Of a stretch of DNA of 64,000 bases, positions 23,562 through 33,336 are shown piece after piece. The notes under the pieces were generated by a model, which made no database searches, was not told the DNA's origin, and worked only from the letters and a program-made list of their open reading frames with translations. The stretch is from Blasia pusilla (taxonomy: Eukaryota; Marchantiophyta; Marchantiopsida; Blasiales), in assembly GCA_050084515.1 (NCBI GenBank), contig CM114273.1, positions 26,536,001 to 26,600,000 of the forward strand. The letters are read 5' to 3'. How positions within the stretch are numbered: position 1 is the first letter of the stretch; each line of letters opens with the position of its first letter. The position numbers and the translations under genes were made by a program.

Positions 23562-23688
23562 TGTCGTGCGCATACACATCGCTACACAATATACATCACT
23601 GTCACCAAACACACACACAAACACGCACGATCCCATGCTAACTCATGGCATCCAAACAACGAGACAAGAAGTACTAAAATATCTCCAA
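23562..23688 (-). repeat. E1 B1 repeat
   Basis: 127 bp directly after the polypurine tract. Its distal end GCGCACGACA is separated from A2 by two bases (AT). Confidence 0.9.
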
Positions 23689-23700
23689 TCGCCCCCCTAG
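23689..23700 (-). other. E1 polypurine tract
   Basis: Minus-strand CTAGGGGGGCGA directly precedes B1. The same tract precedes B1 in E2 (58511-58520) and E5 (13803-13814), so plus-strand priming is expected at the start of B. Confidence 0.7.
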
Positions 23701-23794
23701 CTGGTGGTTAGGTCCTTCTAACTCCAGATAGCCATCTATCCCTACCTACCATGACATACATCTCTCGGACGCTAAGAGCAAGAAGGCCAGGTGC

Positions 23795-24445
23795 TCATGT
23801 GGCCCCATCATTAGTTGCCTTCCTGTCATCCATGTCACAGAAAAATTTGGAATTCTCCTCTATGTACATCCATAGTCCTCGAGGAACCCTAGTGAGAGGT
23901 GGCGTCAGACATGCCATATGCCAACCTCTCGAACATCCATCACAGACTAGCATCGTGGCCGCACCACGGGCAGAACCACACAACATACAACGCAAGCGTG
24001 CAGGAACTTCAACTAAGCTCGGATCTACTGTACCATCAATGTTAGGAAGGTGACATGGCGCACAATTACGCACATGGTCCTTCCATACCATCCCATCGTG
24101 TCCCTCCAGCAAGAGAACACCGGATGGCAAAACGTCACGCACTCTCAGGATAGTGCACCCTGTAGTCACATCCAACGTCTTCGGTGCCGTGTGCTACAAG
24201 TGGACATAATCTCCTTGATAAAACCTCCGGATAGTTGGTTGATAACCACCACCCCAAAAATTTGCATACCTCAACGTATCCCGATGTTGCACAATCGCCA
24301 AGTTCTTGAACACCATGTGCATCACTCTCCGAAACAACTCAACCCTCTGAGAACATGCTCGCATCCATACATCTAGGTCATCAAGGTCTAGCATCTCACC
24401 AGCATCTCGACAAATGGTCCGCAGGTAAATCTGGCTCTCGGCCAT
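23795..24445 (-). pseudogene. E1 integrase C-terminus with PHD finger
   Basis: After an integrase C-terminal segment (GDYVHL, then GCTILRVRDVLPSGVLLLEG, KDHVRNCAPCHLPNIDGTVD) comes a PHD finger at about 23874-23992: CMLCGSARGAATMLVCDGC, then GWHMACLTPPL. Zinc ligands C-x2-C, C-x2-C and H-x2-C are present. The last Cys pair is lost here (WMYIEE), but is present in E2 (WMCPRC) and E4 (WMCPKC). PHD fingers bind histone H3 tails, often according to H3K4 methylation. At this position chromoviruses carry a chromodomain, so a targeting role is inferred. Confidence 0.85.
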
Positions 24446-25100
24446 AAAGTAGCAAGTATGGTGAAAAAGATGCTAAGGATGCCTGCCTGCTTAATCTGTA
24501 TCCCATCGCCAACCAGGGCAACTGGAGGTCCCAATATCCTAGGTGACCTCTCTGCAAGCCATACTTGCGTAAAGCCCTCTTCACCGTCTGGAAAACTCTC
24601 TCCGCTAATCCATCCGCCTCGGGATGATCTCGCAAAGTCGTGCGATGGTCGATCAGCGCCTGATCACATAAGGCCATGAACTCACCGCGAAACTCGATAC
24701 CCTGTCTGTCAACACCTCAGCCGGTGCGCCATAATGACTCAACACTCTGTCAAGGAAGGCATAAGCTACTCCCTCACTTGCTTTGTCAGGCAATGCAACC
24801 AACTCGATCCACTCCGAGAAGTGCTCAACCATCACCAACACATAACGACTGTGATGCTCCGTCAAAGGCAAAGGTCCTGCAAAATCCAAACTCCATCTAT
24901 ATCCAAATCCCATGATCGGTAATGGATGCAACTGTGGAGTCGGATCATTGAACGATGCTTGGACCCGATCACACACCATGCACCTGGCAACAAACTGCTG
25001 AACGTCAGTGTGCATGCCTCGCCACCAATACTGAATCTGGAGCAAGCTATACGTCCGCTTCACCCCAAAGTGACCCAACTCGTGGGCATCTTTGCACTAG
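24396..25100 (-). pseudogene. E1 integrase catalytic region
   Basis: Reads MGHFGVKRTYSLLQIQYWW and ARCMVCDRVQ (zinc-binding region), SLDFAGPLPL (first Asp), VLTDRVSS (second Asp region, corrupted; E2 reads TDQGTEF) and ADGLAERVFQTVKRAL (Glu). This is a gypsy-type DDE integrase, not a tyrosine recombinase. A frameshift near 24690 separates the halves. The product would insert cDNA with the 5-bp duplication seen at E1. Confidence 0.9.
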
Positions 25101-25109
25101 TCATGCTCT

Positions 25110-25900
25110 CTACGAAGGATGCAGCACTACGCGTACTCTGCCATCCTCCCAAACCCTCAAAACATGTGTCCCCTCCCAACGAAACCGTCTGGCCCGCTGT
25201 AGGATCCGATCCCGCTCTCTAGCACCCACGGTGCTCGCAACGCTGCCAATACGAAGGTACTCCAAGACTACTCCATCATGATGAATATCTCGCCCATCTC
25301 TCATCTCCTCATTGGCCTCGGGATACAAGGACTCTCCACTAAACCTCGCCATCGAAGTCTCCACACTCTGGCTCTCCATAGCCAACATGCCTAAATAGGC
25401 TGACGCGTGCCATCCTGGCACTGACTCCTCATCACTCTCTCCATGCCATCGAGCTGCAGTCGCATCTCGCTGACTCAGGCATGGGTTACGACTCAACCCA
25501 TCTGCATCGTGATTAAGCGTCCCAGGTCTATGTACCACCTGAAAATCATACTCCTACAACAATAGAGCCCATCTCGCAAGCTTCCCTGTAAGCTTTTCGG
25601 ACTCCATCAACCACTTCAGTGATTGATGATCAGTGATGATGGTAAAGGGGTTGCCGAATAAGTAAGACCTCAAATGCGCAACAGCCAAGCACTCACCCTC
25701 ATACGAGCTGTACTTTGCCTTTGCAGCGTTGTTCGAGCAGCTAGCGTAAGCCACCACAAACTCTCTACCCTCATCATCATGCTGGGTGAGCACCGCTCCA
25801 AGCCCCAACATGCTCCCATCTGTGTGCAACTGGAAAGAACGCCCCTTGATCGGTCTCCTCAAGATGGGCGCGGACGTCAACTTGTCCTTGAGCAATTGAA
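25110..25900 (-). pseudogene. E1 RNase H region
   Basis: Reads FQLHTDGSMLGLGAVLTQ, YEGECLAVAHLRSYLFG, FTIITDHQSLKWLMES and VVHRPGTLNHDADGLSRNP, typical gypsy RNase H in the frame of the upstream reverse transcriptase. A stop lies at about 25552. The domain removes RNA from the hybrid during cDNA synthesis. Confidence 0.9.
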
Positions 25901-25928
25901 ATGCTTGCTCCTGCTCATCCCCCCAGTG

Positions 25929-26909
25929 TTACTCGTGATCCACCTTGGTCAGCATGGTCAGCGGCTTCGCAATCGAACTGAATCCCTTGACGTACCGCCG
26001 ATAGAAGTTCGCCAATCCCATGAATGCGTGAACACGGCTCCCATCTGTAGGGCGTGGAATGCGTGAGATGGCCTCTACCTTTGTCTGCTGAACACCAAGG
26101 CCCCCTGGGTATATCGTATGACCCAAGTACTCAATCTGGTCGTAGAAGAACTTGCACTTACGTGGATGTAGCTTCAACCCATATAATTGTAATCGTCAAA
26201 ACACCTTCTCTAGATGTCGCTCATGCTCCTCAACCGTGGCACTAAAGACTACGATGTCATCAATATAACACCTAGCAAAATCGAGACCAGCCAAGATCCT
26301 ATCCATAACCCTCTGAAACTCAGCCGGGGCGTTCTTTAACCCAAATGGTAAGAACCGCCACTGGTACAAACAATCCTTCCCGTGAGGATCGATGCCCCAA
26401 AATGCCGTCTTCTGCCTGTCCTACAATCTGATAGGCAGCTGATGGTATTCAACTCGCAAATCCAATGATCTGAAAACCTTTGCATGACCAATCGCATCAA
26501 AGATCTCCTCAGGGGTGGGCATGGCATACCTATCGGACTTCGTCTGCCGATTGATAGGTCGGTAATCCCCACACATCCACCTATCCGTCTAGTTGCCATG
26601 CACATCCTTCTTGGCGGGCATGACAGTGGCAGATGCATACTCCCCATGCGACATCTCCACTAGTCCTGCTCCAACCAAGTCCTGGCTCCTACTCTGAATC
26701 AAAGCCCTCCCCATATCACTGTACCTGTAGGATCGTGGGAAGATCGGCGTATCACTCGACAACTCAATGTGGATCCCTGGTCCCTTCAACGTACCCAAAT
26801 CCTCCATGTTAAACCCAAAGTAGCTCCTATAACTCCTGAGGAACTGATGTATTCGCCGCCCCTCTCCTCCTGTCAACTTAGGGCCCATCTTTAGCTCCCA
26901 AGTCTCCAT
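25929..26909 (-). pseudogene. E1 reverse transcriptase
   Basis: N-terminal blocks (IHIELSSDTPIFPRSYRYS, LVGAGLVEMSHGEYASATV) are followed by the catalytic YIDD at 26256-26267 and the thumb (CKFFYDQIEYLGHTI, FMGLANFYRRYVKGFSSIA). Frameshifts around 26340-26600 break the palm. The frame is shared with the upstream methyltransferase, so a fused polyprotein is expected. Confidence 0.9.
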
Positions 26910-27239
26910 CGTGACTATGATAGGACTCTCCAGCGCGGATATCGGTGGTGATTATGGTGCAACCCCGTCTCCAACAACAACACTCGACCGCTCTCCTGCA
27001 GCCAACTACAAACTCTGATCTCCTCCATATGCAGTGCCCGGAACCACGCTCGCTATTGTGGCTATCATCTCCTAGCGTACCTGCAAAACATCCCAAGAAG
27101 TCCAAGGGTGTCTCTCTCGATCTCCCATGGTGTGTCGATCTCCTCGGGTCTCGCCTCCTGCCATTGCCTCCACCGTCTCGGTAGGCATGGGGCTCACCAA
27201 CGGAACTGCTGTGATATGTCGCGATCTCATCCGACGCTG
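26910..27239 (-). other. E1 linker between methyltransferase and reverse transcriptase
   Basis: Mostly open with stops and a frame change near 27105. No domain is recognised. It is the interdomain stretch of the polyprotein. Confidence 0.5.
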
Positions 27240-28240
27240 CTTAGCCACTCCCAAGCTGAAGATCCATGTCAAGCAGTTCAGGTCCATTGCCTGATCCAAG
27301 ACATGGCGTCGTGATGCCTTTGATACTAACGGTACTGCCGTCACTCTTGTGGGAAATCCCATCACCTGGTCTCTCTTGTCGGCGTTGGGCTCCACCAACC
27401 TCTAAACGTGGTCATCCCAAACCAAGCCAGGACCCGCCTCCTTGTATGCATAGGAAGCGGGAAAACTCACAAACGTGGGAAAGGCTGCCCGTGGCTTGCC
27501 TACCCTGTTGACCATAGTCAATTGTGGTCAATCATTGTGCCTCACTGCCTGTGAGCGACGACCTAGATCCAGAATGGAATCCACTAACAAATGGGAGGGG
27601 CGCTCCACTCTCGCATACACTAAGTTGGTCCACCATAGACGTGGGCGATGGGCTCTAGAACTTCCACTCGCCGCATCCAAGAACATTTCTAGGCCAATCC
27701 AGGCACGCACCTGATGAGCACTTGTCACCACCCGTGACGTGGAGTCTCCTAAGATCGGCACATTCTCCAGAATGTAGGCTGGAGAACGAGACTGGTGCTC
27801 TTGCAACTGCCGTAAGACCTTCAATATCTCCCAAAACAACCTAGACCAAGTGTCAGCCAACCTGCTGCCTCGTCCAGCACTTGATTGGCCCTGACGTGGC
27901 CAACCGGCAATGACCAAATCAATGGTGCCTAACCGGTCTAAGTCCTGCGCCCCCAACAACGAAATATCCCTCGGAAGGGAACTCTGGTACCCCTGTACCG
28001 TGCACGCACACAACAAGTCAAGAAAACGTAGGCGTAACAGCACCACATGTAGTGAGACACGCCTCGCAACATCATCACTCTCCCTATACAGGTACTGCTG
28101 CACTCACACTCATGCGTGCAAAACAGCAGCTAACCCGGTGCTAATCCCTCCAAACAGATATAACACTCGAATACCCTCCTCCGGGATACACCACACAATG
28201 GGTGTGGTATCCAAGGGTGTCATCGTAGCACTCCCTGCTA
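27240..28240 (-). pseudogene. C5 cytosine DNA methyltransferase domain carried by E1
   Basis: Minus-strand blocks follow the order of C5 methyltransferases: motif I VLYLFGGISTGLAAVL (about 28115-28166, S-adenosylmethionine binding), motif IV DLVIAGWPRQGQSSAGRG (catalytic loop, 27894-27896 encoding Arg where Cys is expected), motif VI YILENVP (27759-27776), motif VIII AHRPRLWWTNL (about 27621-27652), a block EPNADKRDQVMGFPT, and motif X DQAMDLNCLTWI (27262-27297). The family transfers methyl groups to cytosine through the PCQ cysteine. Organisation is closest to DNMT3/DRM-like enzymes, by eye. It sits in frame between protease and reverse transcriptase. In-frame stops occur after motif I (28104-28112), near 27525 and near 27406, so this copy is inactive. 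Confidence 0.88.
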
Positions 28241-28319
28241 CCTCGGGTTTCTCAGACCCGTCATGCTCCGGTGCAAACACCTCGCTCCATGCGGTTTGCA
28301 CGTGCTCATCTGCCAATCG

Positions 28320-29250
28320 TCAAAGCTCCTCAGTCGAGCCCCACAGCGGGACCTCTCCTCCACGGAATGATGCGGCTACCATAACACTCCTCTCCATAGA
28401 AATTTCAGGAACGGGAGTATCCTCTGCATGGACATGTCCCTCAATCAAATCACTAGGCCAAGTGCTAAATGCCGCTAAGGTTGCCATCTCTCCTGGCCGT
28501 TGCTCGATCACTGCACATGTGAATCGAACGGGTAATGAGCTAAGGCGCCCATCACATGACTGCCATCCTAGTCTGTAGGACGCTGACTCTTCCCAATAGT
28601 CAAGGGAAAACGCCATCGAGTATAACACTGCTCCACCAACCAAGATGTCGTAGGACTCTGCATCAGTCACTATCGCCTTAGCTCGCACCACGGACTTATC
28701 TGTAGGATGTCTCGGCGAATCCTCACCACGACCTCCTGTCGGGTGATATACTTTGTGGTACTTGCTCCACCCAAGGATGTCTGTATCCGGAATGGACAAC
28801 GCTCCACATCGGCTCTCGTCAAGCCCAATCCTCTGAATGATGCTTTCCCCAACATCAGGGGTTGCGCTTCTGAATCCGACAAGACGCGCTGTAGACTAAA
28901 AGCTCTACCTCCGGGACTCACCAACTGGAAGACCTCTCCTTGGTTATTCCCCAACACAACACGAGGAGAATCCATGGCACGCTCTATCGCGGGTCTAGCG
29001 GGCATCTCCGCCATCCTAGCAGCCGCAGCCTGCCATGAATCTGACGTGGACGGCCCGAGCATCCGCTCCAACGGCAGGTCCATCACCTCCTCTGCAATTA
29101 CCTCTAAACGTAATGCAGGAACTCCAACTCCACACTCACATAGCGTAGCGGCCAGCGGAAAAGCCTCGGTGGGCGTACCCCCCAACATCATAACATCGGA
29201 ATCGGAAAATAAAGGAGCGTGGTCCACAATGGTGGCCGCCCCCAACAACG
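28320..29250 (-). pseudogene. E1 aspartic protease region
   Basis: Reads SDSEAQPLMLGKASFRGLGL, CPFRIQTSLGGAS, TRQEVVVRIR, then AKAIVTDAESYDILVGGAVL and LDYWEES. This is the layout of retropepsin-like domains of plant gypsy elements (active-site strand, flap, then DxLxG strand). The N-terminal half (29248-28670) and C-terminal half (28799-28320) overlap in different frames, so one frameshift is present. The downstream half shares the methyltransferase frame. The enzyme would cut the Gag-Pol precursor. Confidence 0.75.
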
Positions 29251-29589
29251 TGCTCGATACACATGCCCCTCAGGAGCATCAACAATAGGAGTCGTTGCAC
29301 TCGCTTCTCCCATCGCCCTCCGTGCCTCCACACCAACAACATCACCAACTCTCCAGGAACTCTGATCAGGACCCATCGATGGGGTCCTCATTGCCTCGGA
29401 CAATGTGAAAGACTGAGGAAGCCTAGTTTGTTTCTTAGCTTCCCCCCGCTGTGGATCCAACTCTGCGGCTCCTCCACGCGTCACAACTGCGGCTGCCTCC
29501 ATCTGGGCAACCCCGCACATCCAACCAGGATCCTCCATATCTCTGGATGCTCCATATGATGTCGATGCCACGGATCCATCATCGGGTAA

Positions 29590-30900
29590 TCTCAATGCCA
29601 TATCAGCAATCTGCTCCTGTACTTGATGTATTTGAGCAGCCATCCTAGCCTCACGTCCGGCATCTCCCTCGACGCATCTAGGTGGTAGGACTCTACCTCC
29701 ACGGGTAGCTCCACCACCCTGTCGGGCAACTCCAGCTCCTCATTCCCCAAGGGGACCACCTGGTGCACGATCTCTAGGCCCACCCAAACCGGCTACTCGC
29801 TCTGGTGCCCTCTCTGGCCCTCGGTCCGGACATAACTCAGGATGTAAACTGAAACACCTGGTGCGTGTATGACCATACCTCTGACAATAGTCACACTAAT
29901 AACCTCCTGGTGAAGCACCATCTCCTCCTCCATGCTGAGGCACACGTCCATGACCCTGACAAGTGCAATCGCGCTAATGATGGGCTCCACCATATGACCA
30001 ACAAGTAATAGTAGGCGACTGCTGTTGAGCCGCATATGAAGGCGAAGGTCTCTGTGGCATAGCCTCCCGGTATCCTCATTGAGCTCGTGGTGCCACAGTG
30101 GACCTATCTCGGAGTCCACAGTCCTGCACAGGTAGTGCATATGATTGTGACTGCTCTTGCCCAGAACCCATGGTGGCTACATTCTCCTCCGTCATGTTGC
30201 GCTCAATGTTCTCGGCGGTCCTGAAAACATCTCTCAACGTAGGGGAGATGTTCATAAGAAGCACCCCCTCCTGCACCCGTGTCCGCAGGGTCCGGTCTAG
30301 CATCGCGTACCATGACTGGATAGCCTGAGCCTGTGTCACACCCCTAAGTGACGTTGATCAATTGGCGCAAGAGAGTGTAAGCCTCACGCAAACTCTCACC
30401 CAGGCGCCTGGGTGAGAGTTTGCGTGACGCTTACACTCTCTTGTGACTCTCCTCTGGAAGTCGGAGCATCCCGACTTCCAGAGGTAGTGGAAGTCGTGGA
30501 TGCTCCGCAACTTCTCCGTCCGTATCCCTTGGTAACTCGCCCTCAACTCAGCAAAGAACTCAACCACATGGTTAAACCTGGGACGAACCCGATTAGACGG
30601 TGCAACTGCTCCCGTGCGAGTGACCCCTCCTAAAACGTCACTAGTGGAAGAGGAAGTAGTCTCTCGTGACTCCTCCTCCTCATCTGGGAACGGCGCGTCC
30701 ATGACACATAACGCGGGTCATAGTAGAGCCTCACGCTCGATCTCACGTGCATATCTCGAGAGAGCTCATGGTAATCGATCCATGGGCGCCCCTCTAAATG
30801 CTTTCGAACATACGTTCCATCTTTGAACGGGTTAAACTCTCTAGAGTTCTTGGGAGGAGCAACAACTCCTAAACTCGCTATGAAATCGTGCAACTCAATC
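29590..30900 (-). pseudogene. E1 gag with zinc knuckle
   Basis: Fragments read MHDFIASLGVV (30893), the gag core AELRASYQGIRTEKLRSIHD (30358-30702), then AIQSWYAMLDRTLRTRVQEG and FRTAENIERNM (30076-30339). A CCHC zinc knuckle CDYCQRYGHTRTRC (C-x2-C-x4-H-x4-C) lies at about 29860-29900. Frameshifts and an inverted duplication at 30368-30484 break the core. Gag would package the element RNA. Confidence 0.8.
30368..30484. repeat. Two adjacent inverted duplications inside E1 gag
   Basis: A 76-bp palindrome (arms 30368-30405 and 30406-30443, one mismatch, no loop) is followed by a perfect 14-bp hairpin (30451-30464 and 30471-30484). The matching part of E3 (about 62690-62750) has one unduplicated copy. 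Confidence 0.88.
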
Positions 30901-32818
30901 GTGCCCCTCGCACTGAAAACCTCTACGGTCCTCTACCGTGATCGCCCATCTCGTGACGCCCTAACCGTAGGACCACTCACAATGTGCTCACAAACTCCTC
31001 TATACGCTCCCCCTCGTCTAAAGACGATATAGAAGGAGATCGAGGTGGTCTCTCACGTGGAGACCCTCGAAACCTCGCACCACTCCGGGTAAACCCTCCA
31101 GAGCTACTCTCAGGTCCACTACCTCGCCTCTCAAAATCCTGAAAGGACGCCGTAATGGCCCTCGTGCCCCTCTCACACGATCACTCTCAACCTCGCGAGT
31201 AATCCCTCAATCACTCATCCCAAACATGCGGCACTCGATCTACACTCTCCCTCCCCGAGACGTGTAACGTGCGACAACAAGCGGCGTGGTGCGGCAAATC
31301 GACTAGGCTATCATCTCATCGACAACCTAACCTCAACTCCGGATATCCCACACAGGTCTATGTCCCCTAAACCATATACATAAATGATGCTCTCAGCATC
31401 CACACACCCAATATCCCCAAATAAACTACCCAAATTCCAGAATCCCTCACACGTGCGGGGGTAAAGGACAAGAATGGGTAACCTGAACACATGTCGATGT
31501 CACTCTCTCAAGAATCGCAAATCTCGACCCCAACTCGGTCGTGGAGACAACTCCTCAATCAGCAAGTCATACTCCTCCCATCGACGTTTTGCTTAAAACT
31601 CCTTGATGGGCGGTCGCGGTTCCAACGAACGATGCGGCATTGCTGCGGTGACGCAGGCGGCTAGGAACGGCACGCCTCGATGGTGGGATGCGGCACTCGG
31701 CGGCATACCCTCCTCAATCAACAATAAACCCACACTCTGCTCCACAATGACGGTGCGGCTCCGCGATCGAGACGGTGCGGTACGGCCATGAGCGACACGA
31801 CGCGTGAATCAGCGGCGCGTTGCGGCTACGGGCGTCATGACACGGTACTCGATCGTCGTTGAGCGGCTACCAATCACAACATAGCAGCATGAAATCAAAA
31901 CTCAAACACCATAACCAGAGGTCATCTACCATCATTGGTTGATGACGAAACTGCGATGACGGTGGCGGCCAAACAAAAGTACGTGATGGCGGCGCAAGTC
32001 AGAGAAGCAACGGTGGTCGTGGAAGACCCTCCACTTCGTAATGGCGGCAATGGCAACCAAAGGGTGGACAACGGCCAAATGCAGCTCTCAGCAACGCTGG
32101 GCAATGGCAACGGCCGACGGTGGCCAATGGACGATGGACCGTTGACATTGACGGTTGACCCTTGATGGTGACGATGGACCATTGACACTGACGGTTGATC
32201 GTTCATGGTGATGATGATTGTGACGTCGACGGCCGCCGCCGGCGTGGCGGCTGGTTTAGGGTTTGAATAATTTAACCCTAAAAATCGCCTAGCAATGGCA
32301 ATTTTTCAAGATTGACCATAACTTTTTACTTGCAACTCCAATTGCACATTGTTTGTTGCACAACGTGCACAGCTTCACGATCTACAACAAAATCAAAAAT
32401 ATTTGGAATTAGACATTCGAGTAAAAACTGACGGGGATTTTCGTAAAGCCCAATGTCTCTTTCTCTTACACAAAATTTGACAGCGCTTCTGCACTGATTT
32501 CTCCTAACCAAAATGTAAAACCTGTAAAATTACAAATCAGCAAGCTACATGGTGCTCCCAAGAGCATCGGCATGGGGCAACCCGCTCCTATGATCAATCC
32601 CTATCAGAAATTGGGCAGCGCTTCCACGCGCCACTCTTCCACACGAAAAATTGGCAAATGCAAAGAACAATCAAAGCAACCCTTGCTCCGATGAGCACTC
32701 CCATGAGCCGCTGAATGGGAAACATGGTCCCCAACCCGCAAAAAAAATGAGTGACCAGCGAGCTCCCCCATGAAGCTCTCTCACTCTCTCACTCTCTCAC
32801 TCTCTCACTCTCTCTTTG
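30901..32818 (-). other. E1 5' leader
   Basis: Lies between A1 and gag. The part at about 30960-31800 resembles the leader of E3 (63240-64000). A (CTCTCA)n tract lies beside A1 (about 32778-32815). No long coding frame or tRNA primer site is evident. Confidence 0.6.
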
Positions 32819-33331
32819 TAAAGTAAGATCCAATCTCTCTCTACACCATCTCACACCATAGCTCTCAAAGGTGTGCACTCTCTCTCATGTCAAACCAAAC
32901 CCACTCTCCTAATAAGAGGCTTGGATTACACTCACAAGGCAAGGGACCATAGCTCCTCCGCCTCATGCCAAGAGGTTCAACAAAGAGAGAATGAGCTCTC
33001 AAGCTCTCTCTCCTTGAGATATACCCCTCCCCTCTCCCAAGCTCTCTCCATGGTAATCTATTCTCCCAAGTCACCTCCTTGGCTCTTGACTTGATGTAGG
33101 ACGTCAAGGGTCACTTACCAAAAGTAGAAAGTTGATCATATATTCAAAACGGTACTTACCTAAAATAGCAAGTTCCTCAATAAGGCTCCAAATGAGCCGA
33201 AACGAAGAGGAAACCTGCTCTCTCAGGTTTCCCGGGGCCTCAACAGGTCATCCTCAACCTACTAAGCGTGTCCTTTACTACTCACGAAGGCGCTCTACTA
33301 GATCTCACCGATCTATCTAGAAGACGTGACA
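32819..33331 (-). repeat. E1 A1 repeat (left terminus)
   Basis: 513 bp, equal in length to A2. Its outer end TGTCACGTCTT abuts AGGGT (33332-33336). Its inner end TTACTTTA runs into the leader with no B repeat. Confidence 0.92.
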
Positions 33332-33336
33332 AGGGT
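33332..33336. repeat. Target site duplication of E1, right copy
   Basis: AGGGT, matching 22916-22920. Confidence 0.85.

Larger units (their letters stand above)
22921..33331 (-). mobile_element. E1: 10.4-kb gypsy element with split repeats, DNA methyltransferase and PHD finger
   Basis: On the minus strand the order is A1 (513 bp), leader, gag with zinc knuckle, protease, C5 DNA methyltransferase, reverse transcriptase, RNase H, integrase, PHD finger, polypurine tract, B1 (127 bp), AT spacer, A2 (513 bp), B2 (126 bp). AGGGT is duplicated at both ends, so this whole A-internal-B-A-B unit was inserted as one. Outer ends read TGTCACGTC at the left and GCGCACGAT (elsewhere GCGCACGACA) at the right. 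Much of pol keeps one reading frame with scattered stops, so decay is moderate. No tRNA-Met primer site like those of the copia and chromovirus elements follows A1. Confidence 0.88.

Noticed and set aside
22921-23688. Right-end B-A-B of E1 as two overlapping solo insertions
   Set aside because: The same order occurs in E2 and E4, and the target duplication brackets the whole element.
27240-28240. Methyltransferase as an independent host DRM/CMT gene
   Set aside because: It lies in the same frame between retroelement protease and reverse transcriptase, inside the E1 boundaries set by the target duplication.
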